Source: Labia minor (lineage: Eukaryota > Arthropoda > Insecta > Dermaptera > Spongiphoridae). Taken from it: a stretch of 64,000 nucleotides of DNA. The notes under the pieces are model-generated. The model was not told the origin of the DNA. It did no database searches and saw only the letters and a program-made list of their open reading frames with translations. The stretch covers positions 17,905,580 through 17,969,579 of the forward strand of contig OY720344.1 in the NCBI GenBank assembly GCA_963082975.1, written 5' to 3'. Below are positions 46,604 to 60,144 of this stretch, one piece after another. Within the stretch, counting starts at the first letter, position 1. Each line of letters starts with the position of its first letter. Position numbers and translations under genes: made by a program.

Positions 46604-48594
46604 GTGTCTATAAATAGTTTAATATATATTTATATATATAATTCTTTCTCATTTCACTTATTCATTAGAATAAATATTTAAAAAAAAAATAAAAATTTTT
46701 TTTTTTTCGAATAGTTTTAAAACAATAAGTAGGGGCCTGGGCCCCCCATCTCAAAATGACATCAAGAAATGTCCCTCCTAGTGTTCAAATATAAGCCTAC
46801 CTGACAACAAAATATAAGTAAACTAACTTTGGAAGATTTAAAAGATTAATTTAAAAAGATACTTTACAGTATTATAGGTATATTTAATGTGTGTGTTTTT
46901 GCTTTTATTTATTACAAAAATATAAAAATTATAAATTTCTTTTAATTGATCGTAAAAATATCTATATAATCATGTTCATATATATATATATATATATAAT
47001 TTAAATTTTATTTTTATTTGTTTTTTTTTGTTTCTATATTTTCTATTTTATATTAACTTTAAAACTATTATAAATTAATATACAATTCATAATTTCTATT
47101 TTTTTTTTAGTTATATATACATACATATATATAAATATATATATTGGATTTTGTTAAACATAATATAATATTTCATAATTAAAAATTTAGATTTTATTTA
47201 TTTTATAATTAGAATGTTATTATTAATTGTTTTTAGTTTGAAAAGTTTTTAATATAAAAGTTTTAAATATAAAACGTATTTAGCACATTAGTATAATTTT
47301 AATTATAACATATAATATTTTCATCCAACTCCCACTACTAATAATCTCTTTCTCTCTATCTCTTTCCCTTTTAATTCAACAACCATTTATAAATATTTAC
47401 ATTACTCTCTCATTCTCTATATATTAGTATATACCACTCTATCTCTATATAATATAACTATCATCATTTAATCAACAAATTTTATTTTATTCATCTTTCC
47501 ATCATAATTAATTATATTTTATAATTATATATATCTATACCTGTATATTACAATATATGTATATAAACATTTTTAAACATTATATATATATACATATAAT
47601 CTATTTCAAAATTTATAAATGAAAGTTTAAAACAATTTTCACAATGAATTTCAAATACCGACGAGTATATTGTGTATTCAAAAATAAAATAAACATGTTT
47701 AAATTGAATTTTAAATATAAAAATTGTTTATCATGAAATATCATTAAATCAAATTATTTTTTATTTTTTAAATTCATTTTAGTTAATTTAAAATTTTAGA
47801 AATTATATATTTTTTTTAAAATATCCTAAAACATTTTTAAATTAAATTTATTATTTAATTAAAGCAAACGCACAAGAAATTTAATTAAATTTTTTTTTTT
47901 ATTTATAATATATTTGAAAATTTATAATATATGATGATGTTATGATAAGGGAATAAAATGCAAAAGATATTCTTTTTTTTTAAGTTTACCGAATTATATA
48001 TAACATATTTAGTTGGGCCGTGTTGTTTGCTAAGTGAATTTTATGCGGTTCTAGTGGTAGTATATGAATGGAAAGTAAGAGTAATAGGGGAGGACAAGGG
48101 AGGAGATTCAAGGATGGTAATGAACGAGCAGGCTGGTTAGTGGTAGTTAAGGCCTGTATACTCCATGCATTCACATACACAAAGAGAAGAGTGAGGGATT
48201 GTTTCTCGTTAGCAAATAACAAGATATGTAGCAAAGCATTTGATGTGCAGACATAATTAGAGATAATTACAAAGGGGTAATTAGCACGATTAGAAGGGTC
48301 AATTTATTTTACCCTGAATATATATATATATACGTTGAACATGATACATAATCTCTACATTGCAAATATTCGTGAATATTCTCTCTCTCTCTCTCTCTAA
48401 ATATATATATATATATATATTAATAAATTAATTTATATAAAATAAATATAAATGAATATAATATAATTAAATACAAATATTTTATTAAACCTATTAAATA
48501 AATTAATATAGCAAATTATTTAGGAGATTTAATTAATAAAATTTTAATAAAATGTTTAATAATTTTGTTATACATATACATATCTACATTATTT
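46604..48594. other. AT-rich DNA with one less AT-rich patch
   Basis: Long TA- and poly-T-rich stretches. 47965-48280 is more balanced in composition and open in several frames on both strands, but no protein or RNA family is recognisable. (CT)n lies at about 48381-48399. Confidence 0.4.
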
Positions 48595-49456
48595 TTACCG
48601 AACGATGATAGTAAGGGAGGTATTGTTTTCACACCAAATTTAACATGTGGAAATTTTTACATCTCCACGAATCATGTATTTTCTTAACAGAAAAAAGTAT
48701 TTTTAGCATAATGTCTGTCTGTCCGTCCGTAGATGTGTACACAGCTTGAACGGCTCAAGGATTTTGATAAAATTTTGGGATATTTACTTAATGCATCAGT
48801 ATGATGAATTGATCAACTTTTGGAAACCGGAAGTGGTAGTATTACCGATCGACGATAGGAAGGGAAGAGTTATTTTCACACCAAAATTCACATGAGATTT
48901 TTTTATTAATCTCCACAAATCATGCACTTTGTATTGGTTTTATCCTCGGGAAAATCATCTTCATTAGTTTTTTCTTAATTTAAAATTATATGACGTCACC
49001 CACCCCTTCATGACGTCACAGCCAGCTCTTACTTATATATTGTTGTATTTTTAAAATATATTAATATGAAGAAACCCCCCTGGTGTCATTACTTCAAAGC
49101 ACTCCACTAGCTTTGAACAGCTGATCAAGGTCAAACGACACACACTTTTATATTTCTATGCTGAGCGATTAACACGCAAGCAGAATACTCACTCACCTAT
49201 ATGTTCATCTGTATATATTATCATATATAATAAATATTCTTATATTTAAAAATACAATATATCTTTTATTAACAAAACCTCTAGATCCTACATATATTAT
49301 AAATAAAATTAAAATTAAAAATATTTATGTGATATCCATATCAGTTTTTTATTGCATTAATAGATATATTAAAATTATTTGAAATTGTTTCTATAGCTAG
49401 AAATTAATTTACTTCAAACCGTCGGTCGGTTCTGCGCCTGGCCACAGGTCACCTTA
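48595..49456 (+). mobile_element. Family A element, copy g, with a nested solo LTR
   Basis: Starts TTACCGAACGATGATAG and ends GGCCACAGGTCACCTTA, somewhat diverged. Its 3' third is interrupted at TTATATAT by a 252-bp solo LTR, which explains the excess length. Confidence 0.75.
49041..49292 (+). mobile_element. Solo LTR, Copia-like, nested in family A copy g
   Basis: Begins TGTTGTATTTTTAAA and ends CTAGATCCTACA, with TATAT on both sides (49036-49040 and 49293-49297) as a 5-bp target duplication. The uninterrupted family A sequence (ACATATATATTATAAATAAA in copy d) confirms the boundaries. Contains a TATATTT-type promoter word at about 49152 and AATAAA at about 49229. Copia assignment rests on TGTTG...CA ends and length only. 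Confidence 0.75.
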
Positions 49457-50104
49457 TTTATAATGGAAGTGAAAATTAATTGAATTATTATTTTCATTAA
49501 ATTAATAATTAAATTAGGGAAAATGTTTTTCTTTTAATATTAATTTTTCTTTTTCTCTTTATGAATGTATCATTAGATTAGACTAGATATTGAACCTAGA
49601 TAAGATAATCAGACATCTGATTTTACTAAAAAATAATAAATAAAATAAATATAAAACTGTCAATCGCGCGTTTTAAATTATATTGGTATAAAAAAATAAT
49701 TTCTTTGAATTAGATTCTCAAATTATTTCAAATAATTTCAAATTTTTAATTAGAAAAAAACATCACAGTTCAGTTTTTAAATGAAATTTTATGTTAATTT
49801 TAATAAATATTTATTTGTAAGAAAAAAAAAATAATAAAAGCCGATTTGAATCTTTTTTTAAAACAATACCTCTCTTACTATCGTTGGACGGTAAAAATGA
49901 CACAGAAATGTGTTAATTCTTACAAAGTAAAATCGGATGGTTGACTATCTCCTAGGCGATGTAGGCTCACAATCGATGGTATATAAAAACGTGTATAAAA
50001 TACAACAATAGAGTCTCAAATTATACATATCTGATCTTGAAAATTTATTAATTATATAAATATATATATATATGTATATTGATTATATATTAGATGATTT
50101 TTTA
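49457..50104. other. AT-rich DNA with a short family A end fragment
   Basis: 49855-49893 (AACAATACCTCTCTTACTAT, GTTGGACGGTAA) is the 5' end of a family A copy on the minus strand. Nothing else supported. Confidence 0.45.
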
Positions 50105-50455
50105 TTACCGACCGAGGTTAGTAAGGGAGGTATTGTTTTCACACCAAATTTCACATGTGGAGATTTATACATATTTCCACGAATCATGCACTTTGTATTA
50201 GTTTTATCCTCGGGAAAATCATCTTCGTTAGTTTTTTCTTAATTTAAAATGATATGACGTCACCCAGTCCTTCATGACGTCAGCTAGCTCTTACTTATAT
50301 ATTATAAATAAAATTAAAATTAAAAATATTTATGTTATATCCATATCTGTTTTTTATTGCATTAATAGATACATTTAAATTATTTGAAATTGTTTCTGTA
50401 TCTAGAAATTAATTTATTTATTTATCGGTTCTCCGCCTGGCCACAGGTCAGCTTA
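50105..50455 (+). mobile_element. Family A element, internally deleted copy i
   Basis: Has the 5' end (TTACCGACCGAGGTTAGTAA) and 3' end (GCCTGGCCACAGGTCAGCTTA) but lacks the central 270 bp including the microsatellite; the deletion joins two regions of similar sequence (CACGAATCATGCA). Confidence 0.75.
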
Positions 50456-52463
50456 TTTACAAATTTAATTTATTGAGTCGTGTCAATTTCACATATATTT
50501 ATTTCATTTATTTATTTTTTGCAATTGAAAAAATTAATTAATGAACAGTTGTTAATAAATAAATAAATATGAAATATGAAATTTTGTTTATATTAATACT
50601 AACATGAAATATACTTGTATATATAATTATAAAAAGAAATATTTATAAAAAAGTAATCAAATATAATTAAGAAATACAATTTTACAAAGCGTTATCAAAG
50701 TTAAGACTATGTCATTTGAAATAATTTATTTTTTTAAAACCTTAAATAATTCAATTATAATAGTTTTATTTATTAAAATGCATACTACATTTACTTTATT
50801 AACGTTAAACATTATTATTCAAGAAAGAAGAAAAGTGAATAAATAACATTTGAAAACAAAAACAGAGTAAAGAGAGAGAGAGAGAGGGAGAGAGAAAGAA
50901 AATGAATGAAAATAAAGATGGAGTAAAAACTCAAAAGTTAAATTGAAATAAATTGTTACTAATTTGCTCTAAGGGATTAGATTTTCATTTTATTTACTTA
51001 TAAAACAGACCTGTTTGTTTTTTATATTATACTCTTCCTCCACCCTCTCATTTCGTCCACTTCCACTCCTTTCCTTTCCTTTCCATCAAAACTCTCACCA
51101 GAATTTTTTTTTTCAACAAAAAAAAAAGAGCATTAATAAAAGTAACTTTTTAATCAAACAAGTAAGTAATCATAAAAAACAACATTATACATCCATTTTC
51201 TATATTCTTTTTTTTAATTCATTTAATTAATTTCCTTTCATAATTTTAATTATTATTCATTTATATATTTAACTTAACAAACAGACAAGTTAACGTTTTT
51301 TCGAAATTATATCAAAAACCTCAAAAGAAATGAGAAGAAGATAATTATTAAAATAAACGATATTATATATTATAGTATGAGTATAAGTATACAGACGTTC
51401 TGCGATTTCTATTTGTACCTAACAGAGTGTGCTGCTCCTTCAATAAAAAAAAGTTACAAAAATCATTATAAACCATGTTAAATTTAAATTTTTAATCAAC
51501 AAGAGAAGAAAATAAAAAAACAAAGAGATTTGTTAATGATTAATTAAAAAATATTAGGGAAACGTGTGGAAAAAATAGGTAAATACATGAACGAGAACCA
51601 ATCTCTTTAAAAGGTGTACAATCCTACAAATGGCTGATTAAAAATTAAATTCATTAAAAAAAAATACTAATGTCTTTATATTTTATTTAAAAACAATTAA
51701 TTATCATATATTTAATTAATTTAAAATATATAATTTACTAAAATAGTAAATTATCATCATTGAATGTTAATAATATAAATTAATGTAGGTATGTAGGTAC
51801 GAGCTTATATGTATTATGCTACTACTGTAATAAGCTTTAAAAAAATCATTCATTTCATAATTGATTGTTGATAATCTCTGTTTTATTTTGTTTTTTAAAT
51901 CCATCTTTTAATTTCCACAAATCATAATATTTTTTTTTTATTTGATATTAAATTTTTAATAGATAACTCAATAAAATATTTAATTTCATAAAGATAAAAA
52001 ATATATAAGAATATTATATTTTTAATAGCTATATTAACCACAGAATTTACTTGGATATTAAATTTAAATGAATTGTGATTTTTTTTTTCTTGGATCCCTT
52101 TTCGTCACTTAACTTCCTTCCCTCTTCCTTTGTTCTACTCTTTTCTGGTCTTCCTGCTTTCTTTCCAAAAATAATATATATACCTATAGATTAATACAGT
52201 CAACGGTCTTTATAAGCAACTCATTTGAACCAATTTCAATAAAAAAATTTCTTATTTGGAAAAATTGCTTATGGGGAAAAATTAAATTTAAAGCACAAAA
52301 ATAGTAATTAATCAATTAACAGAAACTAACAGAAATTCTAGTAACTATTATCTTCAATATCGGCAGAAAAAAAACAAACATTTTCCAATAACATATTTTT
52401 TTACAATTTGAGGTTATGTTGTTGTGAACAGCCGTCAACTCAAATATTTAACCTTAAAAAAAT
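50456..52463. other. AT-rich DNA, no gene seen
   Basis: A pyrimidine-rich patch at 51030-51110, (GA)n at 50874-50895, and at 52197 CAGTCAACGGTCTTTATAAG beside TA, which resembles a pogo/Tigger-type terminal repeat without a matched partner nearby. Confidence 0.4.
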
Positions 52464-52942
52464 CTGGAGTGTCTCCACTCGAATATCTCGCAATTTGAAT
52501 TGGATTAATTAACATATAAAATATTTAAATTAAATTTAATTAATTAAATTATAAATTAAGTATAATTGTTTGTGAATTTTAATTAATTAATTAATTTAAA
52601 AATCATAATTTATAGTATAGTATTGTTATTGAATTAAATAAATTAATTAATTAACATATATTCAATTGATATTTAAAACCTTTACCTTCATTTTTAAGTC
52701 AAAATTTAAAAATTTAAAAAATTAATACTTTGTAGATGACAACACGCCACGTGCTGGGGGGTGATTGGCAATCAATATGTTAAAATATTTATAAAATTAA
52801 TTCCGGTACTTTCAGCGATTCGATCAAGCTGAAATTATATCTATACCAGTTTTATTCAATTTTTAATCATGTGAAAAACTATCAAACTTATATCTTTATT
52901 TTTACGGTCAGTTTAGAGGAAAAAAATATGAAAACGTAGGTA
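52464..52942 (-). mobile_element. Family B element, copy B5, 5' end missing
   Basis: 3' hairpin end CTGGAGTGTCTCCACTCG at the left, then body sequence to about 52942. The microsatellite and TTACTATCTC end are absent. Confidence 0.65.
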
Positions 52943-54426
52943 AATTGCAAGTATTGAATTAAAACTACATTTTTCAAGGCCTATATAAATTTAATTTTAT
53001 TATTAAATTGATTTATTAATTTGTCAGTTTGTCTACGTTGGTTTTCCCATTGGTTTAACATCATTTGGCTGTTAAAATAATACTTTAAAATCCCACAGTT
53101 CAAATTATTATTTTTATTTTATTTTTTTTATTAAATTTATTATTATTAAATTGAATAATAAAATAAGCAAAATCTGTTTTTAAACATTTAAACATTTAAA
53201 TATTCTAAGTTTAAATTGGGTGGCTGGTATTGCTGGTTGCATACATGCCAGGGGCTCCTAGCCTAGTAAACGCCCAGTCAGTCGCTGTCGTTGTGTGAGT
53301 GCGCATGGCGTAGCACACCGGGCGGGCGACGCTCTGTCTACAGCGAAAGTGCAAGTGAATTTTCCATTAAAATTATCATAATTCACTAATACTAGGTAAC
53401 CAATTAATGCCAATCTTTCCACATACACACAGAGATCATTGTATAATTGTTTGAAATGATTTACTGATTTTTTTATTGGCACTTATCACTTAGAGAAGGG
53501 GTAACTTCCCATTCATCCCCTTAAGCGTTAATATATAATTGAATATATTTCTATATCTTGTAACAATCCTGAATAAAAGTGTTATAATTTTAAATATTAA
53601 ATTTTATATCAATAAAATAAAATGATTATCACAAAAAGATATTATCATCTTCTTCAATGAATATGTTTTAATATTTAGACTATTTTTATATTAAATTTTA
53701 TTAATAATTTTATATATAAATATATATTTAATATAAAATTCATAATTATAGTTTATCAAAAACCTTGTTTACTTTAATATATCCACATTTTTTAAAATAT
53801 TAAATTAATTAACAAAGAATTATTATAATATATAAATTTTTATTTTAATTTCTAATATTCTATATCATTTCAATTTTTAAATTGATTCTATAAATTTATA
53901 TTTTAATTCAATACAATTATTTGATCTTATATTTATTAAATTATTAGGGTAATATTTGAATATTTCTTCTTTGATATTTATAAGTCCACTATTCATTTTT
54001 TCAATATAAAAAAAAAAACAGAAATATATTAAGAAAAAATATTGTCAATGAAAATTACTAAATTCCACTATCCTTATTTTTATTTTAATTACTCAATTTA
54101 AATAAAATTATTTAATTTATAAATAAAAATCGTTTAAAGATGATATAAAAATTAAAGTTCATATATAATAGTAGGGAAAATTAAATCTTCGATCTAAAAA
54201 TGTTAATTTGATTTCAAAGGGAAATGATTAGTAGTTTAGTAATAACGATATAATTTATACAATCTTACACATACACATACAGTTATGTATCTATATGTAA
54301 GACAAGACTATAGTACCTATAACACCGAGCTTTTGCTCGACCCTTTATCAAATTTATACAATTTATTATTATAAACTAAAATGGTACAAATTAATTAAAA
54401 TAACTTGATTTTCACTTCAAGATGAA
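52943..54426. other. AT-rich DNA with a sharp GC-rich patch
   Basis: 53225-53345 is strikingly GC-rich for this window (CACCGGGCGGGCGACGC). A 74-codon minus-strand frame (53258-53482) crosses it without a recognisable family. A small family C-like 3' remnant (ACACCGAGCTTTTGCTCGAC) lies at 54320-54345. Confidence 0.45.
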
Positions 54427-55056
54427 TAAGTTGACCTGTGGCCAGGTCCGAACCGACCGACGGTTTGAAATAAATTAATATCCAGCTACAGAAACAATTT
54501 CAAATAATTTTAATATATCTATTAATGTAATAAAAAACAGATATGGATATAACATAAATATTTTTAATTTTATTTTATTTATAATATATAGCTGAAGTAG
54601 CCGGCGTTGCCGGCGTTACCCGAGGCTGTGAAGTCATGAAGGGCTGGGTGACGTCATATAATTTTAAATTAAGAAAAACATAATGAAGATGATTTTTCCC
54701 GAGGATAAAACCAATACATTCGTGGTGATATGTAAAAAAATCTCCTTATGTGAAATTTGGTGCGAAAATAACCCTTCCCTTCTTATCGTCGATCGCTAAT
54801 ACTACCACTTCCGGTTTCCGGATTTGCACCAAAAGTTCAATTCATCCCACTGATGCATTAAGTAAATATACCAAATTTCATCAAAATCCGTTAAGCCGTT
54901 CAGGCTGTACACATCTATACGGACGGACAGACGGACAGACGGTCAGACATCATGCTAAAAATACTTTTTTCTGTTAAGAAAATGCATGATTCGTGGAGAT
55001 ATGTAAAAATCTCTACATGTGAAAACAATACCTCCCTTACTATCGTCGGTCGGTAA
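54427..55056 (-). mobile_element. Family A element, copy j
   Basis: Complete, with 3' TAAGTTGACCTGTGGCC at the left, GGTCGGTAA at the right and microsatellite near 54920-54950. Shares the AACGCCGGC/TACTTCAGC insert with copy e, here with an extra ACGCCGGCA duplication, marking a subfamily. Confidence 0.8.
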
Positions 55057-55629
55057 AAATATATTGAAATTTACTTGTAAAAATATTTGGTCCTATATCA
55101 TCCTCAAAAATATAAATATATATACAATTTTTGCTAGTATAATATGTTGTTAGAATTAGATGACTTCAGTTTTATATTTTTCAAAGTACCAATAGCTTAT
55201 ATACTGTTTCGGCCAAGGATTAAACAGATAATAATATAAATTCTGAAATTATATTGAAACCTGTACTTGTCTATATTTAAAGAAAGGAGGTTATATTTTT
55301 TTCTTTTTAATTATAATAATCATATATCATTTATATTATTTATAATTTAATCTAAAAAACATTTTAATTAATATAATATAATTTATTTAATATTATTAGA
55401 TCAAATTTATTCAATAATTTATTTGAAATTCCTTCCTTTATAATTCTTCATATGTATTATATGTTGATAACTTCATGAATATTTTTTTTTTGGGTGGTGG
55501 AATAATAAATATATTTTGTAATTTGATTCTAAAATATTATTAAAATAAATATTTTTAATTTTATTTCGAAATTAAATATAAAATTTTAAAATATTTTAAA
55601 TATAAAAAAAAAGCAAAATGTGCAGCATC

Positions 55630-57256
55630 GTACACGTGGCGGAAGTGAAACTTCTTACAATCTAGAGAATAAGATAAATTTTAGTTGAGAGTGTGAGTGA
55701 GAGAGAAATAGAGAAAAATAAACCACACTGCCCTCTCCTACAAAGAATATTTCCAAGCACATACAATTAACAAGTCCACCCTTGCAATTTTCAATTGAAT
55801 GACTCTCGCCAAGTGTTTTACCTGCTAAATGCTAAGAACCTTAATTTTAAGAGGTTGATTGATACATTGCAAATTATGTCGAATCATAAACTTACTATTT
55901 CAATTGTAATGTTCACATGTGGAAGTGTGAACGTGACAAACATAACTTACTTATTCTTAATTGTAATGGACACATGTGGGAGCTTGACATTATAAGCCTT
56001 TCTGGGAAATTGCAAAATGTGTTTATTTTTTTATATAAATAATGATCATGCAAATTACACTAAAAATTAAAAAATTATTAGCTATAATAAACTATTATTG
56101 GCTATAAATTAATTAAAATTAATTAAATTAATAAAAATAATTTAAAGATACAACTCGTTGAGAAATGAACTTATAATTAACATTTCCTTTAAAACTGTTT
56201 AAAACCCCAGAGTGGACGCTGACAATTTGGGTTTTTCCTGGTAAGACTGTCCCCCCCCTGGTTTTTCCCAATAACAAAGTGAAAGAAAATTCCCTTATGT
56301 TGCCTCCCCTTCCGACCCCCTAAGAGGGGTTATTTTAAAGGAACAATCGGAAAATAATTTTAAATGAATGAATAAATGAAAATTCAAATTTTATATATAG
56401 TTTTTTATATATGTTTATTTATTCACAAAAAATTAATTAAATTGTAATTTAAATTCTTATAGTTTTATTAAATAAATCATTTTTAGTTATAATTTTATAT
56501 AAGCATTTTTTAATTGAACCTATTCAATCTTGTCATTCCCTAATCAGCATACGCGGTTTCAATAACCCTTTTAATTATTCTAAATTCAATCTTTAATTAA
56601 ATCTAATTTAACACACAACAATTCCGTCTCATTATTGTAATACAAAGTTAGAAATATTAAGTTAATATAATTAATATTATTTATTTATTAATACCAATTA
56701 ATAATATTAATTACTTATAAATAATTCATAATAATAATAAATTGTGATACCAACTTATAGGAATATTAAAATAATATAATTATTATTTTACATATATATG
56801 AATATAATATAAATATTTTTAATTTTATTTTAAGAATAGATATATATCTAAAAGGCGGTAACTGTGAGGTCACATACTAATTTTTATTCTTTGACCCAGC
56901 AGAGGCTGAGAAATATTATTCTGCGTCAACGTACTAGCGCGCATGCGCGCCGTGGACTTTGGACCTAGCGAGAGGGTATTAGAACGAAAGACAGCACAAA
57001 ACGAAGACGCAGATAGCCTCTTTCTCAAAGACGAAAGACCGGACAAAAGAAAGACGCAGATAGCCTCTTTCTCAAGAACGAAACACCGCACAAAAGAGAG
57101 AGGGAGATAGAGGCTATCTCATTCTCACTCGTTATATCTATATCTTTTTTCTCTCTTGCGTTACGAATGCGTTACGAAATTTCAATTTTTCAATTCACTC
57201 TCCATTCTCAACCAAATGTCAGGACGCCGCTAAAGAAGTTTCACTTCAAAAATACT
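55630..57256. mobile_element. Possible element D with inverted hairpin ends
   Basis: The left end GCGGAAGTGAAACTTCTTAC and the reversed right end GAAGTGAAACTTCTTTAGCG are inverted copies, and each is itself a small hairpin (GAAGT...ACTTC). The same pair occurs 470 bp apart inside C1 (7928-7960 and 8399-8417). The interior holds a GC-rich region with the palindrome GCGCGCATGCGCGC (56937-56950), a short tandem array, and AT-rich DNA. Whether it is one element or two separate ends is not settled. Confidence 0.4.
56982..57104. repeat. Short tandem array, about 47-bp unit
   Basis: AGACGCAGATAGCCTCTTTC recurs at 57005 and 57052, and partial units (ACGAAAGAC-GCACAAAA) lie on both sides. It is followed by the hairpin GAGATAG-AGG-CTATCTC (57104-57120). 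Confidence 0.7.
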
Positions 57257-57405
57257 AAAACAATATTAATATCATTATTTTTAATTTTTTTTAAAATGTC
57301 TTTAATTTCCTGATAGCTTGTCCATTCAATGAAAAGGTTGGGGTCATTCAGGAGTTCGAGAGCATTGTTAGACATGGTAATTAGTTATTGTCTTTTTGTT
57401 ATTAG

Positions 57406-57993
57406 CTGGAGTGTCTCCACTCGATTATCTCGCAATTTGAATTGGATTAAATAACATAATATATTATATTTCAATTAAATTTAATTAATTATAAATTATA
57501 AATAATAAATATTAAACCAGCGCATGTTTGGCTTTTTGTTGATGGCACCACGTCACATGTTGGCACGTGAGAATTGCAGTGTTAAAAAATTAATTCTGGT
57601 AATTTCAGCGAATCAATCAAGCTGAAATTCTATATATAGCAGTTTTATACAATTATTAATCATGTGAAAAATTATCAAACATATATCTTTATTTTTACGG
57701 TCACTTTAGAGGAAAAAAAATCAAAACGTTGTAGGTAATGACCCTCTTCCGGTTGAGCTACATTTCTCAAAAGTTGATAGAAAACTACGAATTTTGAATA
57801 ATGTTCATGTACCAAATTTCATCATTCTAGCTCAAACTGTTTTTGCGTAATCTTGGTTACATATATACACACACACAGACATTTTTCTCAACCTTAGTGA
57901 AAATGATTCAGGAACCTTCAAAACTTATAAAACATCAAAATCTCAACATCAAAAATTTTCGTGATCGCAATACTATCTCTTACGAGATTGTAA
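57406..57993 (-). mobile_element. Family B element, copy B6
   Basis: Close to B1 along its whole length, from CTGGAGTGTCTCCACTCG to CTATCTCTTACGAGATTG. The CA microsatellite is much shorter (about 57865-57880). Confidence 0.75.
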
Positions 57994-59761
57994 AAATATG
58001 CTGCTTATACAGAACAGTTGAACTAAAAATAAATTTCTTGTATAGAGGTTGCTTGTATAGAACGTTCACTGCACTATTCATATTTATAATAATTCTAAAC
58101 TTACAATATGTAGCGGAGCAAATTACATTTATTAAGAATGGATAATAATAAATTTATAAAAAAAATATAAATATTTTTAAGAAAAACTATTCATTAAAGT
58201 TACTGGTGAATAAGACTTATACAATATATACTATTGGTTTTTTTTCCTTTCTATGTTAAAAATAAAAAATAAATGGCCAAGTTTGTGCTATAAACAGTTG
58301 CTTGGAATAAATTTTTAATTACGTTTCATTCATCATTTTATAACTAATTATAGTTAATTATTTATTTTTAAACTTAAGAATAAATCTGAGACATTGATAT
58401 AAATTATTTATATAAATCTTTTATTAATGTTATATGAAGAGAATAATAATAATAATAATAATGATTTCCTTCCTTTTACACTTTGTACATTGAAGGTAGA
58501 TACTCGTATATAATAATCCACAAGTAGGATCTGTTTTAAGTATATAATATAAACGGTTGGAAATTGCTTTTTGAATTATTCAGTTAATCAAATATTAATA
58601 ATCACTTCACTCTTGGATATGCCAACTTCACTTATCCACTCACTCACTCACGCATTCACTCAATTCATCCGCCACACCACCCACACCAACACACTTCAAT
58701 AACCAAATTCAATTCTCCTTTAGAATTTTAAAATGTCATTAAATTAATATATATACATAAATTGAATATATTATACATTTATATATTTTTTGTCTTCATT
58801 TTAAATATGGAAATCTACTTATAAAAAAAAAAGAAATAAAATAAATTCAAATAAATAATAAATGTTTATGGAAATTTGATTTATTAAATTTTTTTTTTTT
58901 AATTTTAAATTAGATTATTTATAAAAATGTATCTTACGTAACTGTAAACGTAGGTAGCTAGATTACATTTCAAATTTATATCTATATATATATATAATGT
59001 TTGTATATGTATTTGTGTGTATTTGTTTATGTTATTTCATCGGTACAAAATAATAAATAAAAAAATAATAATAATAATAATAAAACCAATATGGATCAAA
59101 TATCTCCAAGAGATATTATTTCTTACATTCTAAGCTTATACGATTTAAAGATATCGCCCCTTCCCCCACCTCACCACCATCCCCTTGCTTGCTCTAATCC
59201 TCGTCTTTCACACCTCTCAAAGCTAAAGACAATACATTTATCAATATTAAGAATATCCTAAAATTCAATGGTAAATCATGATCAATGAATAACTGTCTAG
59301 TACAGTCTAGTATGACACAGTTTAATCATTTTTATTACCACGTTTTACTTAACTTGTATTCTTGTCTGTGAATTGTTTGTATGGGTCAAATCTTGCAATC
59401 GATTTTTCGACGACTTCCAATCATCGGATTTTCTTGAAATTTCACCAACAGCTTTGCTCTCGATGACAATACAATATTATCATTTCTATGAGCTTCTAAT
59501 TGCTACAATTTGAATGATATAATCCAAAATTATTTTCATCTAAAAACTTTAGAAGATAAACAAAAACTGTCAATGATATAATTATTCTAACAGCTAATCC
59601 ATATCTTATTTGAGTCATCTTCGTGTTTTTATTTTGATATTATTTTCTTACTTAATATAATATTAATACTTAGTATAATTAAAAAATTCAAATTCCTATT
59701 AAAAAACTTAAAATAATATAAAAATATTTAATCAATTATTTGTTAAATTTAATCAATTATT
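57994..59761. other. AT-rich DNA, no gene seen
   Basis: 57998-58070 (GCTTATACAGAACAG, GGTTGCTTGTATAGAACG) resembles the pogo-like end at 52197 in reverse. A C-rich patch lies at 58615-58700 and (AAT)n at 59066-59083. No protein-coding signal. Confidence 0.4.
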
Positions 59762-60024
59762 TGTTAACCTTACTCGCTGGGATAGTGGGTAATTAAAAAG
59801 TAAAATAAAAGGCAAGATTTATTTGTGAATTAATTACAAGTTACAATCATTAAAGGGCGAAAGGGAAAATGAGTGTCGAGGATCGCTCTCAAGTCTTTCT
59901 AACGTCTGTCAACGTTTCCTCTCTCAGCTGCTGTCCATCTGAACGACAGCTCTTTTATATTAATTTAAGTAGAGGGAGAGGTGAGATGTGATGTGAGCGT
60001 GGGAAGATGACTAATCCAATAACA
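59762..60024 (-). mobile_element. Solo LTR with promoter and poly-A signal
   Basis: On the minus strand it begins TGTTATTGGATTAGTC and ends AAGGTTAACA, so the ends are TGTTA...TAACA. TATAAAAGAGC lies about 20 bases before TCAGAT, an insect initiator-type start, and AATAAA occurs nearer the 3' end (CACAAATAAATC). Composition is less AT-rich than the surroundings. No clear target duplication (TTATT versus GTTAT), and no internal region is attached. Confidence 0.65.
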
Positions 60025-60144
60025 GTTATATTACAATAGGTACACTAAATTTTATTTATCTTATAAGATTGTGATAGATGAAGAGATAAATAATAAAATT
60101 TATATTTATATTTTATATGAACTTATTTAACTTATACTTTATAT

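Noticed and set aside
48068..48256. Small open frames on both strands in a less AT-rich patch
   Set aside because: Several overlapping frames of equal length and none protein-like.
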